Source: Sesamum alatum
Taxonomy: Eukaryota > Streptophyta > Magnoliopsida > Lamiales > Pedaliaceae
Reading direction: 5' to 3'
Length of the DNA: 64,000 nt
Assembly: GCA_034509735.1 (NCBI GenBank)
Contig: JACGWO010000011.1
Span: 24,784,979-24,848,978 of the forward strand
Part shown: positions 21,411 to 34,300 of the stretch, in pieces
Layout: every line of letters begins with the position of its first letter
Numbering within the stretch: position 1 is the first letter of the stretch
The notes under the pieces: generated by a model
The model's input: only the letters and a program-made list of their open reading frames with translations
The model's database searches: none
Told to the model about the DNA's origin: nothing
Made by a program: the position numbers and the translations under genes

Positions 21411-23695
21411 AACCAGCTACATGACAATCTATTTACACCAAGGTTTGTGATGTTCGCCGAGAACTCATAATTTTGTGAAGGATCATATTTTCCACATCGG
21501 AATCAAGGTTTTCGCGTATTGTATTTGCTTTTTCGACTAATCTCCTTGACCGATAATATTGTTGTAGTTACAAGAGATACACACCTATTCCAGCTGAAAT
21601 TTCTGGTCATTTGCTTGCTTATATCTAACACACCAAATATCTCCCATTTGCTTTTTATTCTTTCCCCACGTGTTTTCGTGATATGGGATGGTGGGCTATG
21701 TGTCGGGGGATTTTTCTTTCGAGGTATATCGACAGAACATCATGATCATCTGTCATGGTGGGGTTCGAACGTGGGATCTACGTATCAACGGTCATGATAT
21801 CTTGACACACCATCGTCATTATATTAGACTCACTGATCAGTCAGCTTTACGCATAACCCCTCATATGAGTCTGTCCCCAAACTCTCTTGCAATGGAAGCA
21901 AGGGATTGGGCAATGATTGCTGTCTATTTATCGACATGTGACTAGTTTTCAATATATAATAACTATGACTTCAAGCAGACTCAATAACTAGTGTTGAGGT
22001 AAAGAAATCTCTGTACGGACTATGGTTCATTTACACTACATATATTATCAATTACGTGTATCTGCAATTATGACTCATTTTTATAGTCGACTTTGACTTC
22101 AATTTCTTGCATTTTTATTTAGCTACTAGGCTTTTATTACAGGTTAGTGGGATAGACAGCAGGAATAAATTCTGCGTAAGTCAAAGGAACAGGAGAATAA
22201 TTACCAATAAGGTGATCGAAGAGACTAAGTGAGTACTATAATTAGAATGTTTGGGGCCTCATGGCCTAGCCAAAAATATCTATGCTGTTCAGATCAGCTA
22301 TATTTTTAACTGTGTATATGACTACCCTTACTTCTTATACAATTATAGAAACCCCTCGTGATGGTTAAAGAATAAGGGTGGTTTTTCTTACTTATACAAT
22401 TATAGAAACCACTCATGATGGGTGGTTTTTCTTACTTATACAATTATAGAAACCACTCATGATGGTTCAAGGACATGAGTGGTTTGTGTAATGATGTTGA
22501 TGTTTTTTGAGATGTACGTTTAATTTTTTTAAATAGGAAGTGGTTTGTGTAATTGATATTGATATTTCTGACAGTTGTATGTGTAATTATCCAAAAAAAA
22601 AAAAAGGTGATTTGTATAAACAAATTATAAGTTGGGAAGCGTAAATGTTATCATCCCTTTTGACTGTTATTGTATTATTGTACTGAGTGACCCTAGGGGA
22701 AGTTCTCGAGTTGCACTTTTTTTCTTACAAAAAAATATAAAACTGTTATGGAATTTGTATTACATAATTAGCTATTTTTTGAGGAAAACAATGCATAGTT
22801 ATATTGTCGATCATACTTAATTCGAACTAAAATTTTGGCCGGTTATAGAAATAACAAAGGTTGGAACGAACAAGTGTTGTATGATAGGAAGAATATTTAT
22901 TACCTACATATTCTTGAATAATCTTCAAATTGGTGTATTTTAAGACATTAACAACTTTATTACCACTTTCCGTTGCTTGTCAATGTCAGTAACTGAAAAC
23001 ACACGTCTATCCAAAATTTTCAAATCCCCTCGCTATTAATGAAATCAAATACTTTTTTCATTATTCAAATTTATAAACAAATAATTATATCATTACGTCA
23101 AAATATTATTATGCGATTTTGGATATGTAATCGAATAATAATAATTAAATTATAAATAATAAGAAAAAAAATATCATAAAATCAGACATTTAAGGTAAAA
23201 GGTTGGGTATTAGTCAAAGGGGAAAAATGCAAGCAATCTTTCAATGATATTGCAAATGAGTAAATTAACCCTTTATAAAGAATAAAATAATAATTTGTCT
23301 CCCTGTATTTTTTGAAATGAATCGATTTACCTCCTCGTATTTTTTAAAATGGAGTAATTTACCTCTTTATAAAGAGGGATAAATTACTTTATTTTAGATA
23401 ACATAAAAAAATAAATTATTAATTTTTTTACACAAGAGATTGTTCATTTATAATATCTAAATTGCATTAAAGCCTTAGTAAAAGTGGGAGTGAGAAAAAA
23501 GTCAAAACAATTAGAAATAGCTTAAAAAATTTCACCTGCAAAAGGAGAAACTTCAGGAATCATCCATTCGCGCACTGACACCTCATCATGCCGAATTTGA
23601 ACAATCCCCATCACCATCTACCGCGACGTGTATGGCTCAGATCTCCTCTTCCCGCTCCCCCACACAAAGGCGGTTATTTACCCGCTCTCTCTCTC
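21411..23695. other. Intergenic region between ANGUSTIFOLIA and the REVEILLE gene
   Basis: This holds the AN 3' UTR and then AT-rich DNA with no gene. A segment at about 21690-21930 contains GGTTCGAACGTGGGATCT, similar to a Pol III B box in either orientation. It could be a SINE remnant, but no convincing A box or tail was found. An evening-element-type word AAAATATCT occurs at 22273-22281, 1.6 kb from the start codon. The triplicated repeat at 22329-22465 is listed separately. Confidence 0.45.
22329..22465. repeat. Short tandem repeat, three units sharing CTTATACAATTATAGAAACC
   Basis: Three consecutive copies of TTATACAATTATAGAAACC are followed by CCTCGTGATGG or ACTCATGATGG. The last two units are 43 bp and almost identical. 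Just downstream, CATGAGTGGTTT can pair with AAACCACTCATG of the repeat, so transcripts could form a small hairpin. Confidence 0.75.
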
Positions 23696-23705
23696 TATAT
23701 ATATA
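23696..23705 (+). promoter_or_regulatory. TATA box of the REVEILLE-type gene
   Basis: TATATATATA follows a CT repeat, about 215 bp upstream of the ATG at 23917. It is placed where a plant core promoter is expected. Confidence 0.55.
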
Positions 23706-23916
23706 CCTCCAGTTCACCACTCTCTGCTTGGTTCTTCCTCACCAACACAAACCACAGAAAAAACCCTCAAAATTCTAAGAAAACCGAAATTCAGTTCCAA
23801 GTAGAGAGAGAATCAGAGAACCGTTTTTCGTTCTTTTGTGTGTTTTTGTGATTTCGTGTTTTTAATTATTTGGATTTTTGAGGTGTTGTTGGGTTCTGGA
23901 TATTTGATCAACATAC

Positions 23917-26900
23917 ATGGTGTCGGTGTACCCGAATCCACCACCGGATCAGAATTTTACCCATTTTTACGGTTACATGGGCGGGGATCCGATGAAGATT
24001 CCGGGGATGGATAGGAGTGATGGTCATTTGCTTCAAACGACGGCGGTCGGGAATGTAGGTTCGGCTGTTGATGATACTAACAAGAAGATCCGAAAGCCGT
24101 ACACGATCACTAAGTCGAGAGAGAGCTGGAGTGAGCAGGAGCATGACAAATTCCTCGAAGCCCTTCAGTTGTAAGTCTTATTTTTCTATTTTCTTTTTTG
24201 TTTTTATTTTTGTTTTTTTTTTTTTTGGGGGGGGGGGGGGGGAGGGAGGTTGTTGCGGGGGTGAGCAGTAGAAACTTTTTTCTTGTGGCCAGGAGTTCGC
24301 GAATTTATTTGAATTTTATATGTTTGAGTGTTCTTTCCTGGTTTTTTTAAGGTTTTTTGAGTTCTTTCAGTGGGAATTGAGTACAGGATAAAGAGAGGCT
24401 TGTGAACTTTTTGCTTTGAAAAGATTGGGGTTTTCTTACGTCTTTACCATGTTTACGAATCTTTTTGTATATGATTTATGTGTGCTTGTTCTGGGTTCTT
24501 GATGGTGTGGGAAAATAATAATAGATTGGAATATGGATGATACTCGAGTTTCGATATGACTTTTCTCTGTTCTGTTGTTAAACGCGTGATGATCTTAGCT
24601 GGTTTCGGATTTACTTTTTCACTTCCAGATTTGATCGTGACTGGAAGAAGATCGAAGCATTTGTCGGGTCAAAGACTGTTATCCAGGTAAACTCAAGTTG
24701 ATTTACACTTCTATAAGATGATGAAAGAAATTTTGGCTTTAGTTTTTGTTTGAGTGCCTGAAATCTTGAAAGTTAATTACTCTCGTCATCATTGTCATTA
24801 AATACGTAATGAAAATCACTCTGACTCCAATAATTGTATTTATTTTTTTAACAGAGTCAGGATGTATGGAAAATTAAGTCATGGTAGATATGGTCAATTT
24901 TCGGCATTGTAAGAGAGTTCCTGGCTGAGGCATGTGGTCCCTTCGTTTTCCATAACAATTTTTCCCTTAATTCAACTCCTAGTTTCTCGAAATCATTAAT
25001 TTCCATTTTCATCTATAGGAGAATTTAGTTACAAACATTATGCCTCCCTGAAGGGTATGTGGTTAATTTGGCATGCATACATAATGTATGTTGCAACAGT
25101 AAGAAATGAGAGATTTTGTGAAAATGGTTGTATTCCGTGTCCAGAGACTGAAGAGAGTATGTTTTGCAGATCCGCAGCCATGCTCAGAAATATTTTCTGA
25201 AAGTCCAGAAAAATGGAACAAGCGAACACGTACCTCCTCCACGTCCAAAAAGAAAAGCAGCTCATCCTTATCCACAGAAGGCCCCCAAAAATGGTTAGTT
25301 GTCTTTGTTGTCTGTGCACTTTCTGCGCTTCGCACCAGGGCATTTTGTAACCTTAGCATCATTTTTCTCTTGTACTTTGCTGTGAACCAATACAGTTCTG
25401 CCTCAAGCGACAGAAGTTTTGCAACCTTCAGCTGCTCTGGAGTCTGGATATGCTGTCAGGCCGGATTCGCTGTCGATACCCAGGAAAACAATCGGTAATG
25501 CACCTATCTCTTCTTGGACTTACAATGGTGTACCAACAGGCTGTTTGTCACATATTTCAAAAGGTACGTTTCCTTTCTGGTGAAATGTTGTGTTAGCTAA
25601 TAATTAGAGTAGCAGCAGCAGTAATGAAACGTCTGTGTTTTGCTGTTCCAGATGATACTGGATTAGCCAATAATTATAGCAGCAGCAGCAATGAGAGCAC
25701 TCCTCGTGTATGGACGTCTGATGGTACCCAAGGCAACCTGAAAGTGGAACAGTACAACACAGCAAGAGGTATGCTTCCTTTCCGCTGCTTCCCCCCCCCC
25801 CCCCCCCCCCCCTCTCTTCCTTTTCTCTATTTTCTTGAACCTCTATTTTCTTGGTTCAAGCGTGCATCTTAGGACAACAACTTGCTTGCCTGTGATGTGC
25901 AAGCTCAAAACTATGTTCTAATTTAATTGGGATCTTTAGCTAAATTTGAACGGTTCCTCTCATTTGCTTATGTTAACTTTGTTGGTTGGATTTGTATGGT
26001 CAACGCTTTACAGCTGATTTTTACCAGGAATATCACATTACTCTGTCTTCACAGAATTTCTCTCTGTTCTACATGGACGTTATTGTTTATTTGACAAGTT
26101 CTTTTCAGCTAATTCTACCGTTTTGGATTTACTTTGGTTGTTGTCATGCAGTTATGCCAGATTTCGCTCAAGTTTATCACTTCATTGGCAGTGTTTTTGA
26201 CCCTGGTGCAAGTGATCACTTGCAAAGATTAAAAAAGATGGAACCTGTAAATGTTGAAACGGTGAGTTGATGCTTTGCATATGCATCTTTTGCAGTTCTC
26301 TGCAATAGATTCTGTATAGTAGCTTCTCCTTCAGTTTTCATTTGGCCTTTTGGGAGATTCCTGGATCATCTAATCTTAAGTCTCCTAATTCGCCTGCCAA
26401 TGAGCTACTGTGATCGGGTTGATTCTGTATTCCTAATACCTTCTGGTGGGAAAACAATTCTGAATTAAGCCTTGAGAACATAGAATTTAACAACAGATTC
26501 TCTCGTCCTATGCACTCGAGTGGTGCATGCTACTTTAGTCGTGTGCAATTTAGGATCATCAAAAAGCTGTGTATACATCTTTTGTCTCAACAGCATGCAT
26601 CACATATATGGGCCTTGATGAGTCTGGCTTGGGTAGGTAGATAAGCTCGCCCCACCCGAACACACACAAACCAAATATGCACCTTCACACACCCATCAAA
26701 GCCTGGATGTCACAACTAGACTGTGGTCAAATCCGTTCCCTGAATTCACTCAGCTCTGATTTTTTAGTAGATCCTGATTTTCTGCTTGATTTTGTATGTC
26801 GAAGTCTTGGTTTTGCTGTAGTTTTATTGTTCAGGAACATAAGATTCATCCCGTTACATGTTTGCTGCAGGTATTAATGTTGATGAAGAATCTTGCAGTC

Positions 26901-27370
26901 AATCTGGTGAGCCCTGAGTTTGAAGATCATGTAAGTCTTAACATTATTTTCTATTGCTATTGTTTGTAGACAGATGAGGTCCGAATGATGGATGTGGAAA
27001 TCCATGCATGAAATTAACCACTTGTAGGAGGTTTCTATTTTTGACAAATGATGTGTGCTTCTATTCTCGGCCTATTGTCAGTGTTTTAAACGAATGAAAG
27101 ATCAAATTGTTTTGAACCTAATGGAAGAGGAAAATCTCTTCTAAAGAAAAAATTACTGTATTGTCTTGCCGATTGCTTAGTTGCATCTGCAGATTCGTGA
27201 TTGAGCTTGTCACCTTAGTCGTCAGAACATGACATGCATTTGCTTATTGTATTCTTATTGTTTCCTTGACTTTTTCCCCCCTGTTTGATTGTTGACAGAG
27301 GAGGTTGTTATCATCCTATAATGTTGGAACCGAAAGCAATGGCACGGGGAGTACAATTCCATCTGTATGA
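23917..27370 (+). CDS. REVEILLE/LCL-type single-MYB (SHAQKYF) clock transcription factor, RVE3/5/6/8 clade
   Basis: There are eight exons: 23917-24170, 24629-24686, 25170-25293, 25396-25563, 25652-25768, 26152-26261, 26871-26930 and 27299-27370, giving 320 aa with consistent phases. The MYB-like domain is split across exons 1-3 ([20 protein letters not shown], then [17 protein letters not shown], then [15 protein letters not shown], with SHAQKYF at residues 107-113). It is followed by the proline-rich [17 protein letters not shown] of the RVE/CCA1/LHY family. The C-terminal exons 6-8 encode the LCL domain ([20 protein letters not shown] and [20 protein letters not shown]). That domain marks the RVE4/6/8-like activators, which bind evening elements and partner with LNK proteins. 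Exon 4 has two possible donors (25494 or 25563), both phase 1. The gene lies between AN and the CBE1-like gene, as do RVE3 and RVE5 in the corresponding Arabidopsis segments. Which RVE number applies cannot be decided from sequence alone. Confidence 0.94.
24227..24242 (+). repeat. G homopolymer (16 G) in REVEILLE intron 1
   Basis: An uninterrupted G run directly follows a T-rich tract and precedes GAGGGAGG. It begins 57 nt after the intron 1 donor. Confidence 0.9.
25791..25812 (+). repeat. C homopolymer (22 C) in REVEILLE intron 5
   Basis: The run starts 23 nt after the exon 5 boundary (25768). It is the longest pure C/G run in the window. Confidence 0.9.
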
Positions 27371-27748
27371 AGGTCTCGGAAAGCAATGTTGTGAACTCTC
27401 ATACTCACAATGCTATAGCTCCTTATTGTTGATGATCTTCCGTTAAACTGGGCAGCACAGCCGGACAAGTTTCTGCAGACTATCGTGTTCTGCCAACGTC
27501 TTAAAGCTCACAATATCCACAGTGACCATGCGTTCGTTCCCGTGATCTGTCTACACAGCTGCTTTAATTATTGATTTATCTTTTAATGTACAGAAGTGGA
27601 AGGGTGTGCGAGTGGATTGGAATTGAGTCTTTTTGACAAGGAAATATCTGGAAACATAGTTTGTACTTGTATAGTAAGTGGTGGAGCATCTTTGGTTTTC
27701 ACGTGTGTATATCTAATGTAAACACGTCCTCTGAAGTGTGCTCTCGCT

Positions 27749-27754
27749 AATAAA
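27749..27754 (+). promoter_or_regulatory. Candidate polyadenylation signal of the REVEILLE-type gene
   Basis: AATAAA lies 379 nt after the stop codon, in the 943-bp space between the two convergent stop codons. The rest of that space (27371-28313) contains only the two 3' UTRs. Confidence 0.45.
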
Positions 27755-28313
27755 AGGGTTGTGGATTGGCGGTATGTCTGTCTGTCTACCTGTTCGATTA
27801 GGACATATAGATAAGCCTTGGGCAGTTTTGCAGCCATGTACATTTTGAGGCCCTACGCCTTGAAACAACTTGTCTTGTGATTTGATCTGAGCTCAGCTCT
27901 CACTTCCTGTTCTTGATATATTACTATGGTGGCCTGTTCGTGATATTGTTACTATCTTTGTTCAAATTGGGAATCGATTCTCTCTCTGTCTCCCCCCATA
28001 TGCAGAACAACGCCAAAGGATAATGAGCTGGTAGCTATACGGTGAATGCTTAATGTAATTTATACGGCCCTTCTTTTGCTCTCTGAACAATTAATTGTAC
28101 ATGAAGAACATAGCAGGAAAATTGAAAACCAGAGTCGAAAGAAATACTGTTGGATTGTCTCATTCATGCGTATCGACATCCCAGTGTGTTGATATAACCC
28201 CAAGTTACAAAGAAAGAAATTCCACCATATATCGAGCAGTATGTCAATCCTTGTGGAAAGATGGATTTGTACAGTCAGCATGGATATGCTATAACGTGTA
28301 ATTTTGTTAGTAA

Positions 28314-31300
28314 CTATCTGTACCGGAAACCCATGTCAATCTCACGACCATACACTCCTTGGTTGTGACCAGTGGCAAATGGATGGATGTGCTTTGAGTT
28401 TGCCTGGAGCTCCATCTCAATTAGCCTTTGGAAAGCTTCCGGAGGATTACTTCCAGAATGCATGTCATGAGCTGCTACATTCACAAATTGCATAAGTCAT
28501 AATTACCATAGAACAAACTCAAAGCAGATGATGCTTCCAACTAAAATTTTGTGACAGAACGACAATTCAGGTTCGACAAGAAGCTACATAGGACTGGTAA
28601 ACCATTACAATCATAAGTTAACAGGAGTAAGAGTTGCTTCCTACAAACATAAAGATCTAATTGAACTCCCCGGAAGAGTACTGGAGATGCTTGATCTCCA
28701 GAAACAAGAAAATTCAAGATTCTCGCAAAAGGTAAACTGCTTTAATTAGCTCACGAGCATGTAGACAGCAGCCACAAAACCGTAATTGTGTTCTTCAAGT
28801 GGCAATTGCGCACTAATTATACTCTTTACAACAAATCAAGAAAAAGGTTAGTGGATCAACAACCCCCCCCCCCCCCCCCAACCCCAACCCCCCAACAAGA
28901 AAAAAAAACAAACAAATCCCACACCACCTTCCCACCGATGTTTGATCAAGGAGAGGTACTTGAGTACCCCTTCAAAACATCAAAACGTTCCAGTCCAAGT
29001 CATTAAGGCTGGGTGAATAGTGGTGTAAATGTTAGGTTATGTGCACGAAATCTAAATCAGTTTATCTGTTATTGTTATTGTTTTTTTCTTCTATTTTTCT
29101 TCTGCAGTTTCCTCTTTATTCTCCTACCAAACCCACCAGCATCCTGCTACCCCAGCTCACCCCTGCTGCTTCCCCTACACCAGGCGATGGTGTATGTGTT
29201 CATGTATGTAGTACCATACATATATTCAGAGAGAATGTCATTTCTACCAATACATACATATGCATGTGCATATCATGTGGAAAATTCTTGCTTTTGGTTT
29301 TCTTTTAATATTTCCTGGAGGTAAAATGGATTGCAATACGCAGATACTCTTTTTTTACCCGGCAGACACTGACAAGGGGTTTTTGAGGATCAAGGGATCA
29401 TGCTGTAATATGACTAATCATGAGAAGTCTGTATATAATATTCCTAACATAGCAATAAAAAACAAAAAAAGAACATATTGCAGACCATGCCCGTTTGACC
29501 ATGAACCTTATGATGATAAGCGTGTCTCTTCAGTTCTTATAGAAAGAATCACAAAAGGCAAGACAAATTGAATTAGTATCATTTAATAAAATGTAAGAAG
29601 TATTTACCTGGTATGGGGAACCCATCACTGCCAATGTTTGGTTGGAGAGCCCCAAAAGGGAAACCTTGGATTTGGTTCATTTCCTGGATAAAACCACTCG
29701 CTTGATTGCCATGGTGGGCAACCGGCCCACCCCTTGGTAAGTCAGCTAGTACATGAGGAGTACGGTTGCCTGACATTTGCATCTGATGCAGCATTGAGTG
29801 ATGGGATGGGCCGTCAAATCCAGAACCACCAATACTTGGGCGATGAAAAGGATGCTGAATCATGGCTGAAGGAAATTGGTGACTGGCTGGAAAATCATGA
29901 CTAAACATGGGCTCTGGACCCAAGAACTTCATCTGGGAACTCATGTGAGCAAGATGTGACTCCAATTGATTATATGATGGCCTGACTTGGGCCAGTTGTG
30001 GAGGCTGGAACTCTGGTGATGATTGCTGCGCCTGAAGGTTGTGATAGGGAAATTCAGGCTCCATGTTTCCAAAAGGACTGCGTATGAAGGGCAGACTTTC
30101 TGGACCTGGCATAAATCTTTCATCCTTAACAGCACTACTAGCTGCCAGTTTGTCCATCACGTTGATTGGTATATTTGAAGAAAAGTTATTGTTAACAGAA
30201 TTGTGGGTAGGCACAAATGTTGACATCCGGTGATTCCTAGGATCGGTGACAGGAATAATGTTCTCTTCAGGCAGCTGAAATCCAACTGCTTCTTCGAGGC
30301 CACCGTGTTTGGGGACTGCCTCAGGATGATGCTTTGGTGAAGTTGTTCCAATTTGGAAACCATCAAAACCAAGCCAGTTCTCAGCTGTACTCATTTTTAT
30401 CTGCTGCCCGTGATTTGAGGCGAAAACCCTATGGTCGCGACTTAGTTCTTGGAGACCAACTTTATCAATTGCTGAAGTAGAACTGTCGTCGTTAATGACT
30501 GGAAAAGGTAATCCGTGAGCATCTCCGGGATCAACTTCCGCTGACCCAGTGGAGCTCCTTTGGATAGAAACAGGTGCCCCAACTGACTGTAGCTCCTTCA
30601 TAAACGCAGATCCAAACAGTGTTTCCAGAGTAAGTGTCTTTCCCGAATTAAGGTCATTCTTACAATGCTCTTCGCCTTTAGGCTCTTTTACGACTGAGTC
30701 CATATCATTTTCTTCAGAAATTAGAGGTTTATCAAACATATTGATATCAACCCCAGAGTTCAGAGTCACATTACTCTTGTCTGTTCCCTTCTGCAACAGA
30801 GAAAGCAGGTGAACAGATGCATGATCATTGACATGCTCACTTGGTTGTTCAGTATTTCTATCAGTAGTACTCCAGCCATTTAGAAGTGTGTTTGTAGTCT
30901 TTGCAGAGTACTCGGTCAAAATTGATTGTTCAAGGTCTTCACAGGTGAGCACAGTTGGAACGGTCCCCTGTTTGTTATCAATACATGCCTGGTCAGAGAC
31001 CCCATCAGCTGCAGATGGCATGTCAAGTGTAAGCTTACTAGATTGTTTTGAGGTCTTATTGGAGAAATCACACGGAAGTTTCTCGGCTGCTTCTGTGTCG
31101 GAAACTTGATATCTGTCTTTATCACCACTGACTATTAAAGAGAGTAGACTGCTTGGCTTTGCAGACAAGGTATCATCAACGGGCTTTGCTTCTGCAAGAA
31201 CATAAAGATAGAACTTAGAAACAAGTAAACACAATCAAGTCTGTAATTATTCAAATATTGAAAAGAAAAATATTATTCGTCACACCTTCCTCAAAAAACC

Positions 31301-34300
31301 ATTGGGCAAACTTTGATGACTTCCCCGAATTGGGGCTCCATGTGTCATCAGGTTTACTATCATTGTGCTAGTTAAGAACAAATAGGACATAGAAGTTAGT
31401 ACTGGTAATACAGACACACATCAGAAGGAAGAAGACATGAAGAAAAGCCTGGATAGAACATAAGGAAAGTAGATTTCTGCACTTCTTTTGACCAAGATCA
31501 CATCAACCATCCACACAAACCAACTAATATCGAAGGAAAACAGGATCAACCAAACACAAAATAATTATCTCAAATGAATGAATAGACCATTGCTAGAAAA
31601 GAAAATTTATATCAATATCGATCTATTTCAACTCATAAATTTGGTAAATACAAATTCACCATATGTGTGGAAACTGACGGCTCTCCGCTGAGGTTTATAG
31701 CTAACTTCTACAAGGTAGCTGACATAAGATGTTCAAACACAAATAAGAAGTTAAGATCTGTATTACTGAACTTTCACAATCAGAGTAGCTTACATGAGTA
31801 AATTTAGCTACTCGAATCCAAACAATTCCAAGGTTAACAGCGAGTATAGAGTTGCAAATTTCATAATAGCTCCGGTATCTCTCCTTGTGTTCAAATAACC
31901 AACAAAGGAAAGCACAGAAGTGATACTATCACAATTCTCAACTACTTATGTCATAGTCTAGAGTAATTTGGCAACATATTGACTAACCAGTTACACATAA
32001 TAAAACATCTCAACAATCTATAACAGATTATCCAGCTCACTCAGACCATTCTGCAAATCACTTTGCACCTCAATCCTAGAAGTAGGTGTCCACATTTCTC
32101 CTAGTTCTCAAACCTTTTTCTTTAGGGGGTTCAAAAGTTTCCAAATTTCATCCATTTATCTAGCCCAAGTGTCGCATATAAGGAGAACGAGAAGAACCAA
32201 AAGTTCAATATGTTCGAGTTTTACATTCATTTATCAAGTTTTAAGTTTCACAAACAGAAAATGCAAGTTATTTTTTGAGACATGAGATTGTTCAGTCCGC
32301 AGAAAGTTCTGCAACAGTTGATAGGTTGCACCGAGCTGGACATAACAACGAAGTTAATTACCTCAGCTGCACCGGAACCATCTTCATTGATAGATAATGT
32401 ACTGCCAAATATTTTTCCCAAGATTGAAGTTGAAAATTTTTTGTTGGAGTCACCAACTATCTTATCCTCCAATGCAACAACACTTAATTCAACACTTTCA
32501 GGATTTTCGAAGGTCCCATTAGAATGACTCGAAGCATGGGGCAATTGATCTACCATGCCAGGTTTACTGATAGGCAAATCTGTACTCTTGCGTAAGTTCA
32601 CATTTTCCCCTTTATCAAAGAGGGTTGTATGATGTGTCTTCTCTGTAGGTTTCCCATCAAATAAACTGATATCTTGAGATAATCGTTGCTCTAAACCATC
32701 ATTAATACCATTCTGAACAAGGTTGACTTCAGCATCCGAACCTGTTACACGTTTCCCCTCCTGTAAAAGCACAAGATACAAATTTTTAGAAGAAAATAAA
32801 CATGAACATGGTCCTTCACTGAGATAATGCAACAATTATTAAAAAAAATGCAAGAACCGGATAACAATTAACATTAACAAATTCATTAGAGATAGAGTAC
32901 ATTGAACTTAACATAAATTCATCACTGACAGAACAGAACTATGAGTACCACAAAATTTAACATATGCTCCTCACAAAGAGAAGAATTCCACTCTAAACTC
33001 ATTGCACAAACCCAACAAAAGGAGCAAAATGCGGTATTTTTGCTGAACAGGCTATATGAACTTCTCTTTGCAGTTTCCACAGTAGGCTTCTTAAACTTTA
33101 GGTAGTAGAAAATGCAGGATGTAAGAAGTCATTAGATGCGCTTGTTTCCAGTAAAGCCAATCAGCCAGCACGCAAATAATCTCAATGTTGGGTTGATTTC
33201 TGTAGACAGGGAGAAAAGAATTGCTGCCTAGGGAGACTGTACATGAGCTGAATCTTCACATCTCTAACATCATTATTCACAATTGTATCGTCTATGTGGG
33301 GGGGGGGGGGGGTGAGTGAGGACCTTCAGGGCCTCACAGAGAAACTCCTTAGAAGAATGAGTATATATTTGCTTTCTGTTATGCTGGTCTATACACATCG
33401 TTCGAGACTACTGAATGGATAACTCTACTCCATGCACGCTGTTAGATAAAAGATTCAAGGTTTGCTGGGAAGCAGAATTCCATTGAGTAACTATTGTCAC
33501 TAAAGTTAAAAATGTAACCAGAAGTACAAATCATATGTAATCATAGAAGAACAAAATGACATGAGCCTTATTCCAAAGAGAGAAATTTTATCAGGAAAAA
33601 ATGGATCACATTTCTGAGAGTTACTATTTCTCGTAAGTCAAATCGAAGAAAAGGCTCATTTCCTCTTCTCTTGCTGAGGTCAGATTTTTATTCAGCTACA
33701 CATCAATCAACTTCCTAAGTCCACCCAGAAATAACAATCAAGGGAGGGGTTTCACCACTGAAATCCACCCAAGGGGAAGTCAAACAATATTAAAATGATG
33801 TTCTAAAAGATAGAATCACCAGCATTGCAACAGAATACACATTACGAATTTAACTTACAGTATTTGAAATTGTAAAACTATTATTCTTGTCAAGGAAAAT
33901 GCTTCGTAAAGCTTTAGAAGTGTTGGACAAGCAAAGAAATATTTTGCAAACTCGGTGCTTAGTACACTTTTATCTCAAGATCAGATGCTAAAGTTAATTT
34001 TAACTTTATTAAAACCAACCAGACATGGATGCCCCAGAAGACCTAAAAGAGTAAGGACTCATTTACCTGGTTTAAGAAGTGCACCCAGAACTTTGGAGAA
34101 AAGGAAGTATAAGCAGTATACTGAGAGACAGCATCCAGGCCCAGTGTGACAGAAAACAAAAGAGCAAGGATTTGTCTATCTGGTTTTAAGAAGTGGAGCC
34201 AAAAAAATTTGGGGGAAAAGCAGTATCTTGAGAGACATCATTCAGGCCCAAATATGACAGAAAAACAATAAGTGAGGATGCGTCTATCTGGTTTCAAGAA

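Noticed and set aside
21690..21930. tRNA-derived SINE
   Set aside because: A B-box-like GGTTCGAAC is present, but no convincing A box at the right spacing, tail or target duplication.
22273..22281. Evening element AAAATATCT upstream of the REVEILLE gene
   Set aside because: It lies about 1.6 kb upstream in AT-rich DNA, and the same word also occurs in an unrelated intron (near 4585), so it is likely chance.
29013..29324. Open frame of 103 codons on the plus strand
   Set aside because: It lies inside intron 9 of the minus-strand CBE1-like gene, is rich in low-complexity Phe/Leu/Ser codons and has no domain.
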